A stretch of DNA of 16,484 bases, taken from positions 1 through 16,484 of the forward strand of contig JAJBTD010000031.1 in the NCBI GenBank assembly GCA_020861055.1, in the 5' to 3' direction. This DNA is from Clostridiales bacterium. GTDB taxonomy: Bacteria > Bacillota > Clostridia > Oscillospirales > Oscillospiraceae. Below are positions 8,214 to 15,045 of the stretch, piece by piece. The position numbers and the translations under genes are program-made. Under the pieces are notes generated by a model. That model saw only the letters and a list, made by a program, of their open reading frames with translations. It did not search any database and was not told where the DNA came from. The first letter of the stretch is position 1; every line of letters starts with the position of its first letter.

Positions 8214-9098
8214 TTACGCCGTCTCCTGCACCAGGGCGAAGGCGCTGGTGTCCAGGATGCCCCAGCCGATATAGCACTCAGCACGGATATAGACCTGGTT
8301 GTGGCCCTTCAGGTCGCTGCCGGTGTTGTCCGGGTCGCCGTAGGGGATGACCTCCATGGGGATGTCCTTGGCATAGCCCCAGACAAAGGCGTTCTCGAAG
8401 TCGCCCACAATAGCCCGGTCGGTGCTGCTGCCGAAGGAGACCGTGCTGTTGACGCTGGTTTTTACGCCGTTGACGCTGCCGGGCTGACCGCCCCACTGGA
8501 GCTCCGGATAGAGCTTGCCGCCGTTGCTGTTTTCCAGCTTGCCCATGGCGGCGGCGAAGGTCTTGGACATGGCCAGGCCGGTGGCGTCATAGTCGCCGAT
8601 GAGGGCGATAGCGTCCTCGATGTTGTCGTCACAGGCGGAGGCATCATAGGTGACGACATTGTCGGCGCAGTCGGTGTCGAAGCTCTGGGAGATCAGGCTG
8701 GAGGCCGTGCCGGTGCGGGGATTGACCCCGTGCATGGCCATGATGTCCAGGCCACGGGCCACCTTTTTGGCGAAGCCCTCGTTGAAGGCGGTCAGGATGT
8801 CCAGCTGCTTCTCCTCGGAGGCGTACATAAACTCGTCGCTGACCCGGTGGCCGTATTCGATCTTCACCGGCACCACCTTGACGGGGGTGACGGTCATGGC
8901 ACCGGCGGACTTGGCTTCGTTCTCGCCCACCAGGGCGACCTCGTCGTCCATGGCGAAGGTGAAGATCTCATTGCCGTTAAAGGCCACGGGGATTTGATTG
9001 CTCAATGCTGCCAGAGAGGACTTACCCTGTACCTTGCTGAATAGGTCGGTGACCAGTTCCGGGTTAAAGAGGGTGCCCTTGCTCAATGTATCTGCCAT
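8214..9098 (-). CDS. Major capsid protein (HK97 fold)
   Basis: 294 aa. AAGGGAGAG lies about 9 nt before ATG 9098, and the scaffold stop is 6 nt upstream. The N-terminal region LFNPELVTDLFSKVQGKSSL, then FTFAMDDEVALVGENEAK, is typical of HK97-fold capsids without a fused protease. So is the mid-section SDEFMYASEEKQLDILTAF with VARGLDIMAMHG. The A-domain region MGKLENSNGGKLYPELQ and the C-terminal strand ECYIGWGILD fit as well. The length is normal for a capsid made with a separate scaffold. Role: forms the icosahedral shell. No fused immunoglobulin-like decoration domain is seen. Confidence 0.94.
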   Translation of the reverse strand: MADTLSKGTLFNPELVTDLFSKVQGKSSLAALSNQIPVAFNGNEIFTFAMDDEVALVGENEAKSAGAMTVTPVKVVPVKIEYGHRVSDEFMYASEEKQLDILTAFNEGFAKKVARGLDIMAMHGVNPRTGTASSLISQSFDTDCADNVVTYDASACDDNIEDAIALIGDYDATGLAMSKTFAAAMGKLENSNGGKLYPELQWGGQPGSVNGVKTSVNSTVSFGSSTDRAIVGDFENAFVWGYAKDIPMEVIPYGDPDNTGSDLKGHNQVYIRAECYIGWGILDTSAFALVQETA

Positions 9099-9104
9099 AA
9101 TGAA

Positions 9105-9578
9105 TTACTCTCCCTTCATATCGCGCAGCATCTGTCTCAGTGCTGCTTTTTTGTCTCCGCCGCCCGCCGGTTCTGTGGATTTCAGCGGGGCGGGGTGCTG
9201 TGTACCCTTCCCGACGATGCGGGCCAGGCTTTCAGCGTCCTTGCGGATGTCCTCCTCCGTCTCACCGGAGAGGCGCTCCGCCAGCTCATAGGGGATCCCG
9301 GTCTCACGGGCGATTCTCGTTTTTACCGAGGCGGTCTCGTAGCCCTTGATTTTTGCCTGCAAGTCCGCCACGGTCTTATCGTACCCGGCGTACTTTTGGG
9401 CGGAATCCGAAATGCTCCGGTTCAGCTCGCCGATCTGCTTTTCATAATCGGTGACCTTGGTTTTCAGGTCGTCATAGTCGCCATACTTCTTGCTGAGGGT
9501 TTCCCGCTCCCGTTTCAGGCGGTCGCTGATGGCGGCGTTGAACTCTTCCTGGGTCGTAATGGGTGTAAACTCTGCCAT
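9105..9578 (-). CDS. Capsid scaffolding protein (DUF4355/GP20-like)
   Basis: 157 aa from ATG 9578, preceded by AAAGGAG at good spacing; the longer open frame to 9773 overlaps the terminase gene and was rejected. The N-terminus MAEFTPITTQEEFNAAISDR is the usual start of this family. A coiled-coil-like charged segment spans about residues 20-90. A conserved ARETGIPYELAERLSGETEE block follows. A basic helical tail (KKAALRQMLRDMKGE) is expected to contact the capsid. It sits directly before the major capsid gene. Role: internal scaffold for procapsid assembly, removed before packaging. No protease domain or separate protease gene was found nearby. Confidence 0.88.
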   Translation of the reverse strand: MAEFTPITTQEEFNAAISDRLKRERETLSKKYGDYDDLKTKVTDYEKQIGELNRSISDSAQKYAGYDKTVADLQAKIKGYETASVKTRIARETGIPYELAERLSGETEEDIRKDAESLARIVGKGTQHPAPLKSTEPAGGGDKKAALRQMLRDMKGE

Positions 9579-9639
9579 AATAGGCTCCTTTCCCCGCATA
9601 GCCCGGCGGTATCGGGAATTTATATCAACGGCAATGCCG

Positions 9640-11034
9640 TCAATAGCTGATTTGCTGCTTTCTGTGTTCCTTTTTGCTTTCACACTGCCAATAGGCCAGG
9701 ATGATGCTGTCCAGCAGCTCAATGCTGGCCCCCTCCAGGGCGGAGCGGTAGCCGAAGCCGCCGCCGGTGCCAATGGCCCGCTTTTCGCAGTTGCTCACCA
9801 CCTGCACCACAGATGGCTGCCCCATGTGGCACACCGTTTTGGCATACAGTCCCTGCTCAAAGGCGGCGTTGGCGGTGATGATCTGCTTCACCGTGGGCAG
9901 CAGGGGCGGCTTTAGCTTGGCCTCCTTCATGGCGTCGGCCAAAATCTGCTGCCCGCTGGCCCCGTCCACCGCCACGGCGGCGATGTCCGCCTTTGCCAGA
10001 AAAGAGAGAATCCACCGGTTCCCATTCCGCACCGGCTGGCAGTCGATGGCCTCCACAAAGACCCGCCCGTCCTCCGTTTTCACGGCGACAGAGAGGGCCA
10101 CGCTGGCCCCGTCCTTGCCGTACTTGACGCCCACAAAGAGCTTGCCCGTCAGCTTTGGCAGGGCGGGGCATTGCAGCGCCTCCCACTCCGCCCGGCTGAT
10201 GGCGGACTTCTGGTTGTACCGGAGCCACAGGCCCAGGCGCTGAATGTTGAAGTCCACCGGGTCGCTGCCGATCTCGTCGGCCACGCTCCGCTCGGTGAAG
10301 ATGGTGCCCAGGGAGGGGTTGGTCTCGTACCAAAGCGCCCGGTCTTTCGGGTCGCTCTGCCGCTCTACGCTCCACTCCGCCCAGCCAGTGTTTTCCGTCT
10401 CCCCCTGGAGGGCGGCGTTGCGCATTTTAAGAAACACGGTGCCGGAGGAGACGGGGGTGGGCGGCGTGCCGCAGAACAGGGTCTGAGGGTTCCGGCTATC
10501 GGTGACCACATATTTCAGGGCGCTCTCCTGGTCGTTGGTGTACTCCTGGGCCTCATCGATAACAAGCAAATCGAACCCCTCGCCCAGGCCTCCCTTGGAG
10601 GAGCGGGTGCGGAATTCGATTCTGCCCTCTCCATCGGCCAGCCGGATGCTCTCTCGCCCGGTGGCACGGATGGATTTATATTCGATTTTGGCCTTGTCCA
10701 ACAGGCTGCACAGCCGCTCCCAGGCGGCGTGACTGGTGGTGGTGCGGTGGGCGGTGTGGAGGATATTCTCCCCCTGTTGGAGGCCCCACAGCTCGCGCAT
10801 GGCGGCGATCTCGTTCTTGCCGTTCCGGCGGGGGACGGAGTAGCCGAACTTGGTGTGTACCCACAGCCCGTCCTCATTCTCCGCCAGAATGTCATAGAGC
10901 AGCAGTTCCTGCCACTGCTGGGCGGTGCGGCCCGTCTCGTTGTACAGCGCCACCGCCACCGCCCCGTGGGTGACCTCATAGGGCAGTGTGACGGCCTGTG
11001 TGGGGGTCTGGCGGCCTTTTTTCACCTCGGCCAT
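9640..11034 (-). CDS. terL: Terminase large subunit
   Basis: 464 aa with AAGGGG before ATG 11034. The ATPase domain shows a Walker A-type loop SVPRRNGKNE at 66-75 and a Walker B segment LLVIDEAQE at 156-164, with acidic D160 and E161. A coupling-type motif FCGTPPTP follows near 187-194. The nuclease domain begins near residue 300 (FVGVKYGKDGASVALSVAV). Lysine 304 stands where some terminases have an aspartate, so the catalytic acids are probably D308, D357 and D442; that assignment is inference. The C-terminus IELLDSIILAYWQCE is typical of the family. Role: motor and nuclease that pack DNA through the portal. The gene lies after portal and MuF, an unusual place, and no recognisable small subunit gene accompanies it. 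Confidence 0.92.
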   Translation of the reverse strand: MAEVKKGRQTPTQAVTLPYEVTHGAVAVALYNETGRTAQQWQELLLYDILAENEDGLWVHTKFGYSVPRRNGKNEIAAMRELWGLQQGENILHTAHRTTTSHAAWERLCSLLDKAKIEYKSIRATGRESIRLADGEGRIEFRTRSSKGGLGEGFDLLVIDEAQEYTNDQESALKYVVTDSRNPQTLFCGTPPTPVSSGTVFLKMRNAALQGETENTGWAEWSVERQSDPKDRALWYETNPSLGTIFTERSVADEIGSDPVDFNIQRLGLWLRYNQKSAISRAEWEALQCPALPKLTGKLFVGVKYGKDGASVALSVAVKTEDGRVFVEAIDCQPVRNGNRWILSFLAKADIAAVAVDGASGQQILADAMKEAKLKPPLLPTVKQIITANAAFEQGLYAKTVCHMGQPSVVQVVSNCEKRAIGTGGGFGYRSALEGASIELLDSIILAYWQCESKKEHRKQQISY

Positions 11035-11106
11035 GTCGTTTCCCCTTTCAGGTGTTACATCGTGTCAGGCCCATTTGGACGGCCTCCTTTCCGGTTTGGG
11101 CATGAG

Positions 11107-11135
11107 AAAAGCACGGCAGGGTGCGTCGTGCTTTT
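11107..11135 (-). terminator. Factor-independent terminator after the immunity gene
   Basis: A perfect 9-bp inverted repeat AAAAGCACG / CGTGCTTTT with an 11-nt loop begins 10 nt after the stop of the small Cys-rich gene. On the minus strand the stem ends in TTTT followed by CTC. The A/T flanks make it potentially bidirectional. It would end or reduce read-through from the MuF/immunity genes into the terminase gene. I saw no clear new promoter before the terminase gene, so partial read-through is expected. Confidence 0.72.
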
Positions 11136-11144
11136 TACTCAGAT

Positions 11145-11333
11145 TTACTTGACCGGTTCGCCTTTAGCCCATGCTTCACGAGCTTGATTCAGGCTCATTT
11201 GGTTTGCACCGCCGGGGGAATCCGGCTTCCAGCTTTGGATAGGGTCATTCTCCCAGTTGCAAACTGTGCAGATGTCGTACTCTCCAACGTAGGTTTTGCC
11301 ACAAACCGGGCATTTAATTTCTGTCGAGTTCAT
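11145..11333 (-). CDS. CPCC-family Cys-rich protein, putative immunity to the MuF toxin
   Basis: 62 aa from ATG 11333, with AGGAGG 12 nt upstream. It overlaps the 3' end of the MuF gene by 20 nt, so the two are translated together. Four cysteines form two CxxC knuckles (C8/C11 in KCPVCG, C22/C25 in ICTVCNWEND), probably binding zinc. The following WENDPIQS, GGANQMSLNQA and final basic tail match the Cys_rich_CPCC family, although the first knuckle reads CPVC. Members of this family often lie next to toxins of polymorphic toxin systems, which is known from general family context. That this one neutralises the upstream toxin domain is inference from overlap, size and composition. Base composition is lower in GC than neighbouring genes. 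A terminator follows directly. Alternatively it could be a small zinc-binding regulator. Confidence 0.8.
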   Translation of the reverse strand: MNSTEIKCPVCGKTYVGEYDICTVCNWENDPIQSWKPDSPGGANQMSLNQAREAWAKGEPVK

Positions 11334-12357
11334 CTTGCCAGTATGCCTCCTTTCGCTCTGGTTTGAATAATGTTCTAATGGTTCCGTCCGCATTGACAAC
11401 TACAAAATCGTTTGTTGAGAAGCGGTATCTGGATGTACTGCCGTCTGAGCGTAAAAGCTCTACAACATCCTCTGACAGCGGCGCATCCGCTATCTCGTTT
11501 GCCTTTTTCAGATATTCAGGAATTGAGATTGTGCCATACTCCTGTGAATGCTTGTTGTAGTGATATTCAAGCAGCTTCTGAGACTGAAATGTTTTTTGCG
11601 AACCAGATTCCAACCCTACCGTTTTTCTTGCTTCCAGTGTAGCAGAATCCTCGGTGTTTGTCCACTTCTTCGTCCACACATTCTGCCGCTTTCCGCTGCC
11701 GGGATCATATTCCACAGTGCAGCGGCAGTTCTCATGCCGCCGGTAAATATCATCCGGCACGTCCGGGTATTCGTAGGTTCCCGCCAGTGCGCTGCACCAC
11801 TCGCAGCATTTGAACTCCGCCTTACGGACGATTTTAGGCCGGAGGCCGGAGCGGGACTGGAACTCCGCATTGGCCCTCACGGTATCGTCCACCACGGAGC
11901 GGGAGAAGGTCTTGACCGGTTCCCCCAGCGCCCAGGCCACGTCGTCATAGCTGTCGGCAGCGCAGACCTTGTTCAGCAGCCCGTCCACCCTGTCGGTGTT
12001 TAACGCAGCCTTCTGTGCCTTGATGCCGATGCCCACCGCCTGATTCAGCGCTGTCTGCACCTGAACGGCGGCATTGGAGACCAGCTCATAATCCTGTTCC
12101 AACAGGGGCCGCACCACCCGGTCAGCGATATTCCAATACATCTTTCCATCCGGCAGCGTGTCAGCTGTCAGGACGGCGGAAAAGGCGTCCGCCAGGGCCG
12201 TCCCCACCTGCTCCGCGTAGTTTCCGGCAATCTCATAGTTGGCGGTGCCGTTCTGGATCTCCTCCAGCAGTTTGGCGGCAGTTTTGTCGCTTTCGAGATT
12301 TTCCAGGAAGGCGGCTTGCAGCTGCTCCAGCAGGGCGGGGGCAATATCTTCTGCCAT
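11314..12357 (-). CDS. MuF head protein with C-terminal BECR/CdiA-C-like putative RNase toxin domain
   Basis: 347 aa with GAGGGA before ATG 12357, 10 nt after the portal stop. Residues 1 to about 225 are the MuF minor head domain. Its conserved Cys/His core is visible as EFKCCEWCSALAGTYEY at 181-197 and RRHENCRC at 206-213. After a linker (GSGKRQNVWTKKW), residues about 258-347 form a separate domain: LLEYHYNKHSQEYG, then IPEYLKKANEIADAP, then TNDFVVVNADGTIRTLFKP. This pattern is that of small nuclease toxins of the BECR superfamily (CdiA C-terminal tRNase-like). Likely active residues are H266 or H270, R328 and T329, which is inference. MuF proteins with polymorphic toxin tails are known in temperate Firmicutes phages. 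The toxin part is about 44% GC, far below the MuF part. Role: structural, inside or at the head, perhaps injected with DNA. Confidence 0.88.
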   Translation of the reverse strand: MAEDIAPALLEQLQAAFLENLESDKTAAKLLEEIQNGTANYEIAGNYAEQVGTALADAFSAVLTADTLPDGKMYWNIADRVVRPLLEQDYELVSNAAVQVQTALNQAVGIGIKAQKAALNTDRVDGLLNKVCAADSYDDVAWALGEPVKTFSRSVVDDTVRANAEFQSRSGLRPKIVRKAEFKCCEWCSALAGTYEYPDVPDDIYRRHENCRCTVEYDPGSGKRQNVWTKKWTNTEDSATLEARKTVGLESGSQKTFQSQKLLEYHYNKHSQEYGTISIPEYLKKANEIADAPLSEDVVELLRSDGSTSRYRFSTNDFVVVNADGTIRTLFKPERKEAYWQDELDRN

Positions 12358-12367
12358 AAGCGTTCCC

Positions 12368-13594
12368 TCAGGCGTCGGAGGCCATGCCGGTCAAATCCCG
12401 GAGGTTGTTTTTCCCGATGTAGCCCGGCACCGCCTGGTTCAACTTGCCCACACCGTCCCCGATGCCGGAGAGCATGGCGGCGTCCGGCTCGAATACCGGC
12501 TCCCACGCCGCCGTGGTCAGATAGAGTTGCCGCCGCTGATAGGGGAAGTCATCCCGCACACAGGCGGCCAGGTATCCGGCGTTCAGGAAGCTGCTGCCGA
12601 AGGTGCGCTGTGCCTTCCGCGCCGCCAGCCGCAGGTTCTCATGGCTGGCCTTGATGGCCTCGGCGGAGCTGGGGTTGTCGGTGACGAAGCCCAGGTCGTC
12701 CAGCGTCAGCCCGGTCTCCCCGGCGAACAGGGAGGCGAACATCCGCAGCTGCTCCGTGTAGGGGCTCATGGACTGCTGGGTGAACTGGCCCAGGGTGGGG
12801 CTGTCTCCGTCCTCATCCTTGGTGAACTGGAGGAAGGAGGAGATGGTGGCCCGCCACTTCTCCATGGGCTCCGCCTCCGGGGAGGTGCCCAGGGCGTACT
12901 TCTGGGGGAAGGAGTAGAACTCCGCGCTGATCTCCGACCGTTTCAGTGTCCGCAGCGCCCCCTGCACGATGTCCATGCAGGCCCTGGAAATGCGGCTGTG
13001 CCCGAAGGGACGTACTGCATCCGGCCGGTAGATCACCGGCACCAGCAGCGGGGCGGGGGCGGCGTTTTGGATGGTGTAGGACGCCTCCCCTCTGGGAAAA
13101 TACTCCGTCCGCCCTGCGGTGAAGTAGGCCTCCAGGGTGGGGCGGCGGTTCTCGTCCTCGTCCAGAACGGCGTAGCCCTCGGTCAGCAGGCCGGTGATGG
13201 GGTCGATGACGCCGGTAGCGCTGCCTCCGTCAATGACCTGGAGCATGGGGAAGCCGTCCTCTCCTGTGGCGATGTACAAGAAGCAGCAGGAGGAGATCAG
13301 CGCCGACAGGATAGCACTGTCAAACAGCACGTCGGCGTTGTTCATCCGGTAGATTGTATTCAGGTCGAAGTTGTCCTCCCGGAACTCTCGAAATACCAGC
13401 CGGTCTGCCAGGGCGTCCACCGCTTTGCCGCACCAGCCCAGGGTCTCGTTCAGCGTCCGGAACTCCTTCGGCGTCACCAGGTTAAAATCCTTTGTGGCGT
13501 TCTTCATCTCGTAATATCTGTAACGCAGCCGCACCCGGCTTCGCTTGGTGGCCAGCTTGTTGCGGAGATAGGCCGCACCCCGGTAGTCTGCCAT
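12368..13594 (-). CDS. Portal protein (SPP1 gp6-like)
   Basis: 408 aa from ATG 13594, with AAGGGAG about 11 nt upstream. A GTG at 13666 would add 24 residues (MKIFVEKYARLGETTKPEKG...) but lacks a good ribosome site. The N-terminal helix region (YRYYEMKNATKDFNLVTPKE), then GWCGKAVDALADRLVFREF, and the crown-to-wing parts (PVIYRPDAVRPFGHSRIS, YALGTSPEAEPMEKW) match SPP1-type portals. So does the late segment DNPSSAEAIKASHENLRLAA, the best conserved part of the family. Role: dodecameric ring at one capsid vertex that docks terminase and connector. Immediately downstream is MuF, the usual SPP1 gp6-gp7 pair. Confidence 0.93.
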   Translation of the reverse strand: MADYRGAAYLRNKLATKRSRVRLRYRYYEMKNATKDFNLVTPKEFRTLNETLGWCGKAVDALADRLVFREFREDNFDLNTIYRMNNADVLFDSAILSALISSCCFLYIATGEDGFPMLQVIDGGSATGVIDPITGLLTEGYAVLDEDENRRPTLEAYFTAGRTEYFPRGEASYTIQNAAPAPLLVPVIYRPDAVRPFGHSRISRACMDIVQGALRTLKRSEISAEFYSFPQKYALGTSPEAEPMEKWRATISSFLQFTKDEDGDSPTLGQFTQQSMSPYTEQLRMFASLFAGETGLTLDDLGFVTDNPSSAEAIKASHENLRLAARKAQRTFGSSFLNAGYLAACVRDDFPYQRRQLYLTTAAWEPVFEPDAAMLSGIGDGVGKLNQAVPGYIGKNNLRDLTGMASDA

Positions 13595-13658
13595 GCGTTT
13601 TTTCACTCCCTTCTCAGGTTTCGTCGTTTCGCCCAACCGGGCATATTTCTCTACAAAA

Positions 13659-13674
13659 ATTTTCACGAGAAAAT
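13659..13674 (-). repeat. AT-rich inverted repeat between HNH and portal genes
   Basis: ATTTTC-ACGA-GAAAAT forms a 6-bp stem with a 4-nt loop and could extend past one mismatch on each side. It lies in the 164-bp gap between the HNH and portal genes, which is otherwise GC-rich. It might be a weak processing site or operator. A second small GC hairpin (GGGGG / CCCCC, 13716-13730) lies nearby. Nothing proves a function. Confidence 0.3.
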
Positions 13675-13758
13675 ATTCCCAGTGGACGGCGTGAAGTGCT
13701 GAAGCGGACGGGGGAGGGGGATAGGCCCCCTGTCTCCGTCATTTTGCCGAAGGCCGTG

Positions 13759-14100
13759 TCAGCCTCTGTAGCGGGTCCAATCGCAGGATTGCGGCAGAAT
13801 CCGATTGGAGATTGTCTCCGGCCCGGCGGGGGGCTGCCTTGTTCGCAGCTTGTCTGACTTCTGCCGGTTGCACGTCCAGTGGGCCAGCTGCAAATTGTCC
13901 AGGTCACTGGGGTGGCCTCCTTTTGCGATGGGGATAATGTGATCGATGCAGGGCGACAGGGGATGGGGGTATTTTAACCGGAAGTCCACCGGCCTACCGC
14001 AGATGCCACATACCGTCTGGGTGGCATAGATTTTCTTTTTGTTTCGCTCAAAGGCCAGCCGGTGGGTGCCGTCATGGTCGGGGCGGTTGCGCATTGCCAT
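13759..14100 (-). CDS. HNH endonuclease
   Basis: 113 aa. The start at ATG 14100 is chosen because AGGAGG lies 8 nt upstream; a TTG at 14106 is too close to it. A zinc knuckle C31/C34 (VCGICGRPVD) is followed by the core IDHIIPIAKGGHPSDLDNLQ (D53 H54, N69) and then HWTCNRQKSDK with C77, N78 and K81. This is the complete beta-beta-alpha metal HNH motif. In HK97-like phages such an HNH protein next to packaging genes assists terminase in cutting DNA. Here it opens the late operon but is separated from the terminase gene by portal and MuF. Role as packaging cofactor is inferred from family knowledge. Confidence 0.92.
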   Translation of the reverse strand: MAMRNRPDHDGTHRLAFERNKKKIYATQTVCGICGRPVDFRLKYPHPLSPCIDHIIPIAKGGHPSDLDNLQLAHWTCNRQKSDKLRTRQPPAGPETISNRILPQSCDWTRYRG

Positions 14101-14106
14101 AGTCAA

Positions 14107-14320
14107 GGCCTCCTGCCACAGACAAGAGCGGAGTGCCCCAGGGAAAACAACAAAGCCCGGGACGCTCCAGAGTTAGGAGGGCCAGAAGCGCAGGCCGCAG
14201 CAGCCTTCTGACGGGGAAGGAGAAGGGAAACCCGTCGCCCTCTTGTGGACGCTTCCGACGATAACAGTGTAACATGGATTTTCGGGAATTTCGTCCCCTC
14301 TTTTTCCCCTCTTTTGCCGG
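14107..14320 (-). promoter_or_regulatory. Late-operon leader with overlapping hairpins
   Basis: This gap between the sigma-like regulator and the HNH gene contains no convincing gene. On either strand several inverted repeats overlap one another: CAGAAG/CTTCTG (14183-14210), CCTTCT/AGAAGG (14204-14226) and GACGGG/CCCGTC (14210-14236). They share bases and so cannot all form together. The gap is the natural place for the promoter answered by the upstream regulator. The hairpins may be chance in GC-rich DNA. Confidence 0.4.
14266..14274 (-). promoter_or_regulatory. Candidate extended -10 promoter element (TGTTACACT)
   Basis: The minus strand reads TGTTACACT, an extended -10 match (TGnTACACT), about 165 nt before the HNH start and just after the sigma-like regulator gene. 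Seventeen bases upstream the -35 position reads ACGAAA, which is not consensus. This would fit a promoter that depends on an activator. Evidence is weak. Confidence 0.3.
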
Positions 14321-14758
14321 TCAGGTCTCCGTCCAACCATAGAGCAGCAGAGTGAACCGGCGCAGGGCGGCGTCTTTTTTCCGGTAGACATGGGACTTTT
14401 CGATGTTCAGCTCCTCCATGAGCCGCTCAGCCGCTCCACGCTGCCGATGGATGTAAAACCGCTCCAGGATGAGCCGCTCCTCATCGGTCAGATCGCCCAG
14501 GGCACCGTCCACCAGGGCCAGCCAGCGGAGGGTGTTCTCCCTCGCCCGGGCCAGCTCCTCCCGCTGGGCCAGGTTGCTGATCAGAGCGTCCTCCCGTCCG
14601 TTGCCACCACCCTGGACCGGAGTGCCGTCTGCCGTGGAGGAGCGGATGGAGCAGGCCTGCATCTCCAACAGCCGGATCTGCTCCGCCGTCTGCCCCACGC
14701 TGGCCTTCCGTGCCCCATAGCTGCGCAGCTTGTCCTCCGCCTCTCGTTTCCAGTCCAT
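14321..14758 (-). CDS. RinA/ArpU-like phage transcription regulator (sigma region 4-like HTH)
   Basis: 145 aa from ATG 14758, which shares bases with the preceding stop (TGATG), so the genes are coupled. A charged N-terminal helix region (MDWKREAEDKLRSYGARKAS) precedes a Gly-rich linker near 45-54. The C-terminal 60 residues contain LTDEERLILERFYIHRQRGA, then AERLMEELNIEKSHVYRKKD, a sigma-70 region-4-like helix-turn-helix with the recognition helix near 120-135. This layout matches the RinA/ArpU family that activates late genes in Gram-positive phages. Its place as the last gene before the structural operon supports that role. The target is inferred to be the leader directly downstream. Confidence 0.82.
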   Translation of the reverse strand: MDWKREAEDKLRSYGARKASVGQTAEQIRLLEMQACSIRSSTADGTPVQGGGNGREDALISNLAQREELARARENTLRWLALVDGALGDLTDEERLILERFYIHRQRGAAERLMEELNIEKSHVYRKKDAALRRFTLLLYGWTET

Positions 14759-15045
14759 CAGCAGCCATCCTTCTGCACGCCCTGCCATTGCCAGTTTTGA
14801 CGGAGGCAAAAATCGCAGGAAAGACACGGCTCGTCATTACAGCTACGCTCCTTTTGGACGCAGGCGGCACAATGACCCCAGCAGTCCTTGTAGAGCTGTT
14901 CCATAGTCGCCACAGCATCCCGCAGGATGGCGCAGCCCTCCGTCCCGCAGTTGTGCTCGTGGCCGCAGCCAAAGCAGACGTCATAGTTGGCCAGGTGCTC
15001 CGCCAGCTCTTTCAGCCGAGTGATCAGTGTGTTGTAGTCCGTCAT
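14758..15045 (-). CDS. Cys-rich small phage protein, function unknown
   Basis: 95 aa from ATG 15045, preceded by GGAGGAAGGAG, a strong ribosome site. It has a helical N-terminus (TDYNTLITRLKELAEHL) and twelve cysteines, several in CxxC or CxxxC spacing (C24/C27, C59/C62, C74/C77/C80). It probably binds one or more zinc ions. The stop overlaps the next start as TGATG. I do not recognise a named domain. The last 65 nt of the preceding zinc-ribbon frame overlap this gene. It may be a small regulator or nucleic-acid-binding protein of the early-late transition, but nothing visible fixes a function. Confidence 0.75.
   Translation of the reverse strand: MTDYNTLITRLKELAEHLANYDVCFGCGHEHNCGTEGCAILRDAVATMEQLYKDCWGHCAACVQKERSCNDEPCLSCDFCLRQNWQWQGVQKDGC

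Noticed and set aside
8301..9044. 247-codon plus-strand frame opposite the capsid gene
   Set aside because: Mirror of the capsid coding sequence; no independent support.
9628..9640. Small hairpin ACGGC-AAT-GCCGT at the terminase stop
   Set aside because: Only 5 bp with a 3-nt loop and no T-tract; too weak to call a terminator.
13595..13666. GTG start that would lengthen the portal by 24 residues
   Set aside because: No good ribosome site before GTG 13666, while ATG 13594 has AAGGGAG and gives the usual portal N-terminus.
12239..13702. 487-codon open frame on the plus strand opposite portal and MuF
   Set aside because: Composition is typical of an antisense shadow in GC-rich DNA, with no ribosome site or recognisable domain, and it lies wholly opposite well-identified head genes.
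13716..13730. GGGGG/CCCCC hairpin between HNH and portal
   Set aside because: A short homopolymer stem without a T-tract; plausible by chance in GC-rich DNA.
14103..14336. 77-codon minus-strand frame in the leader, considered as a small terminase subunit
   Set aside because: It overlaps the regulator gene end, has no ribosome site or helix-turn-helix pattern, and ends in a low-complexity Ala/Arg/Leu run over the hairpins.
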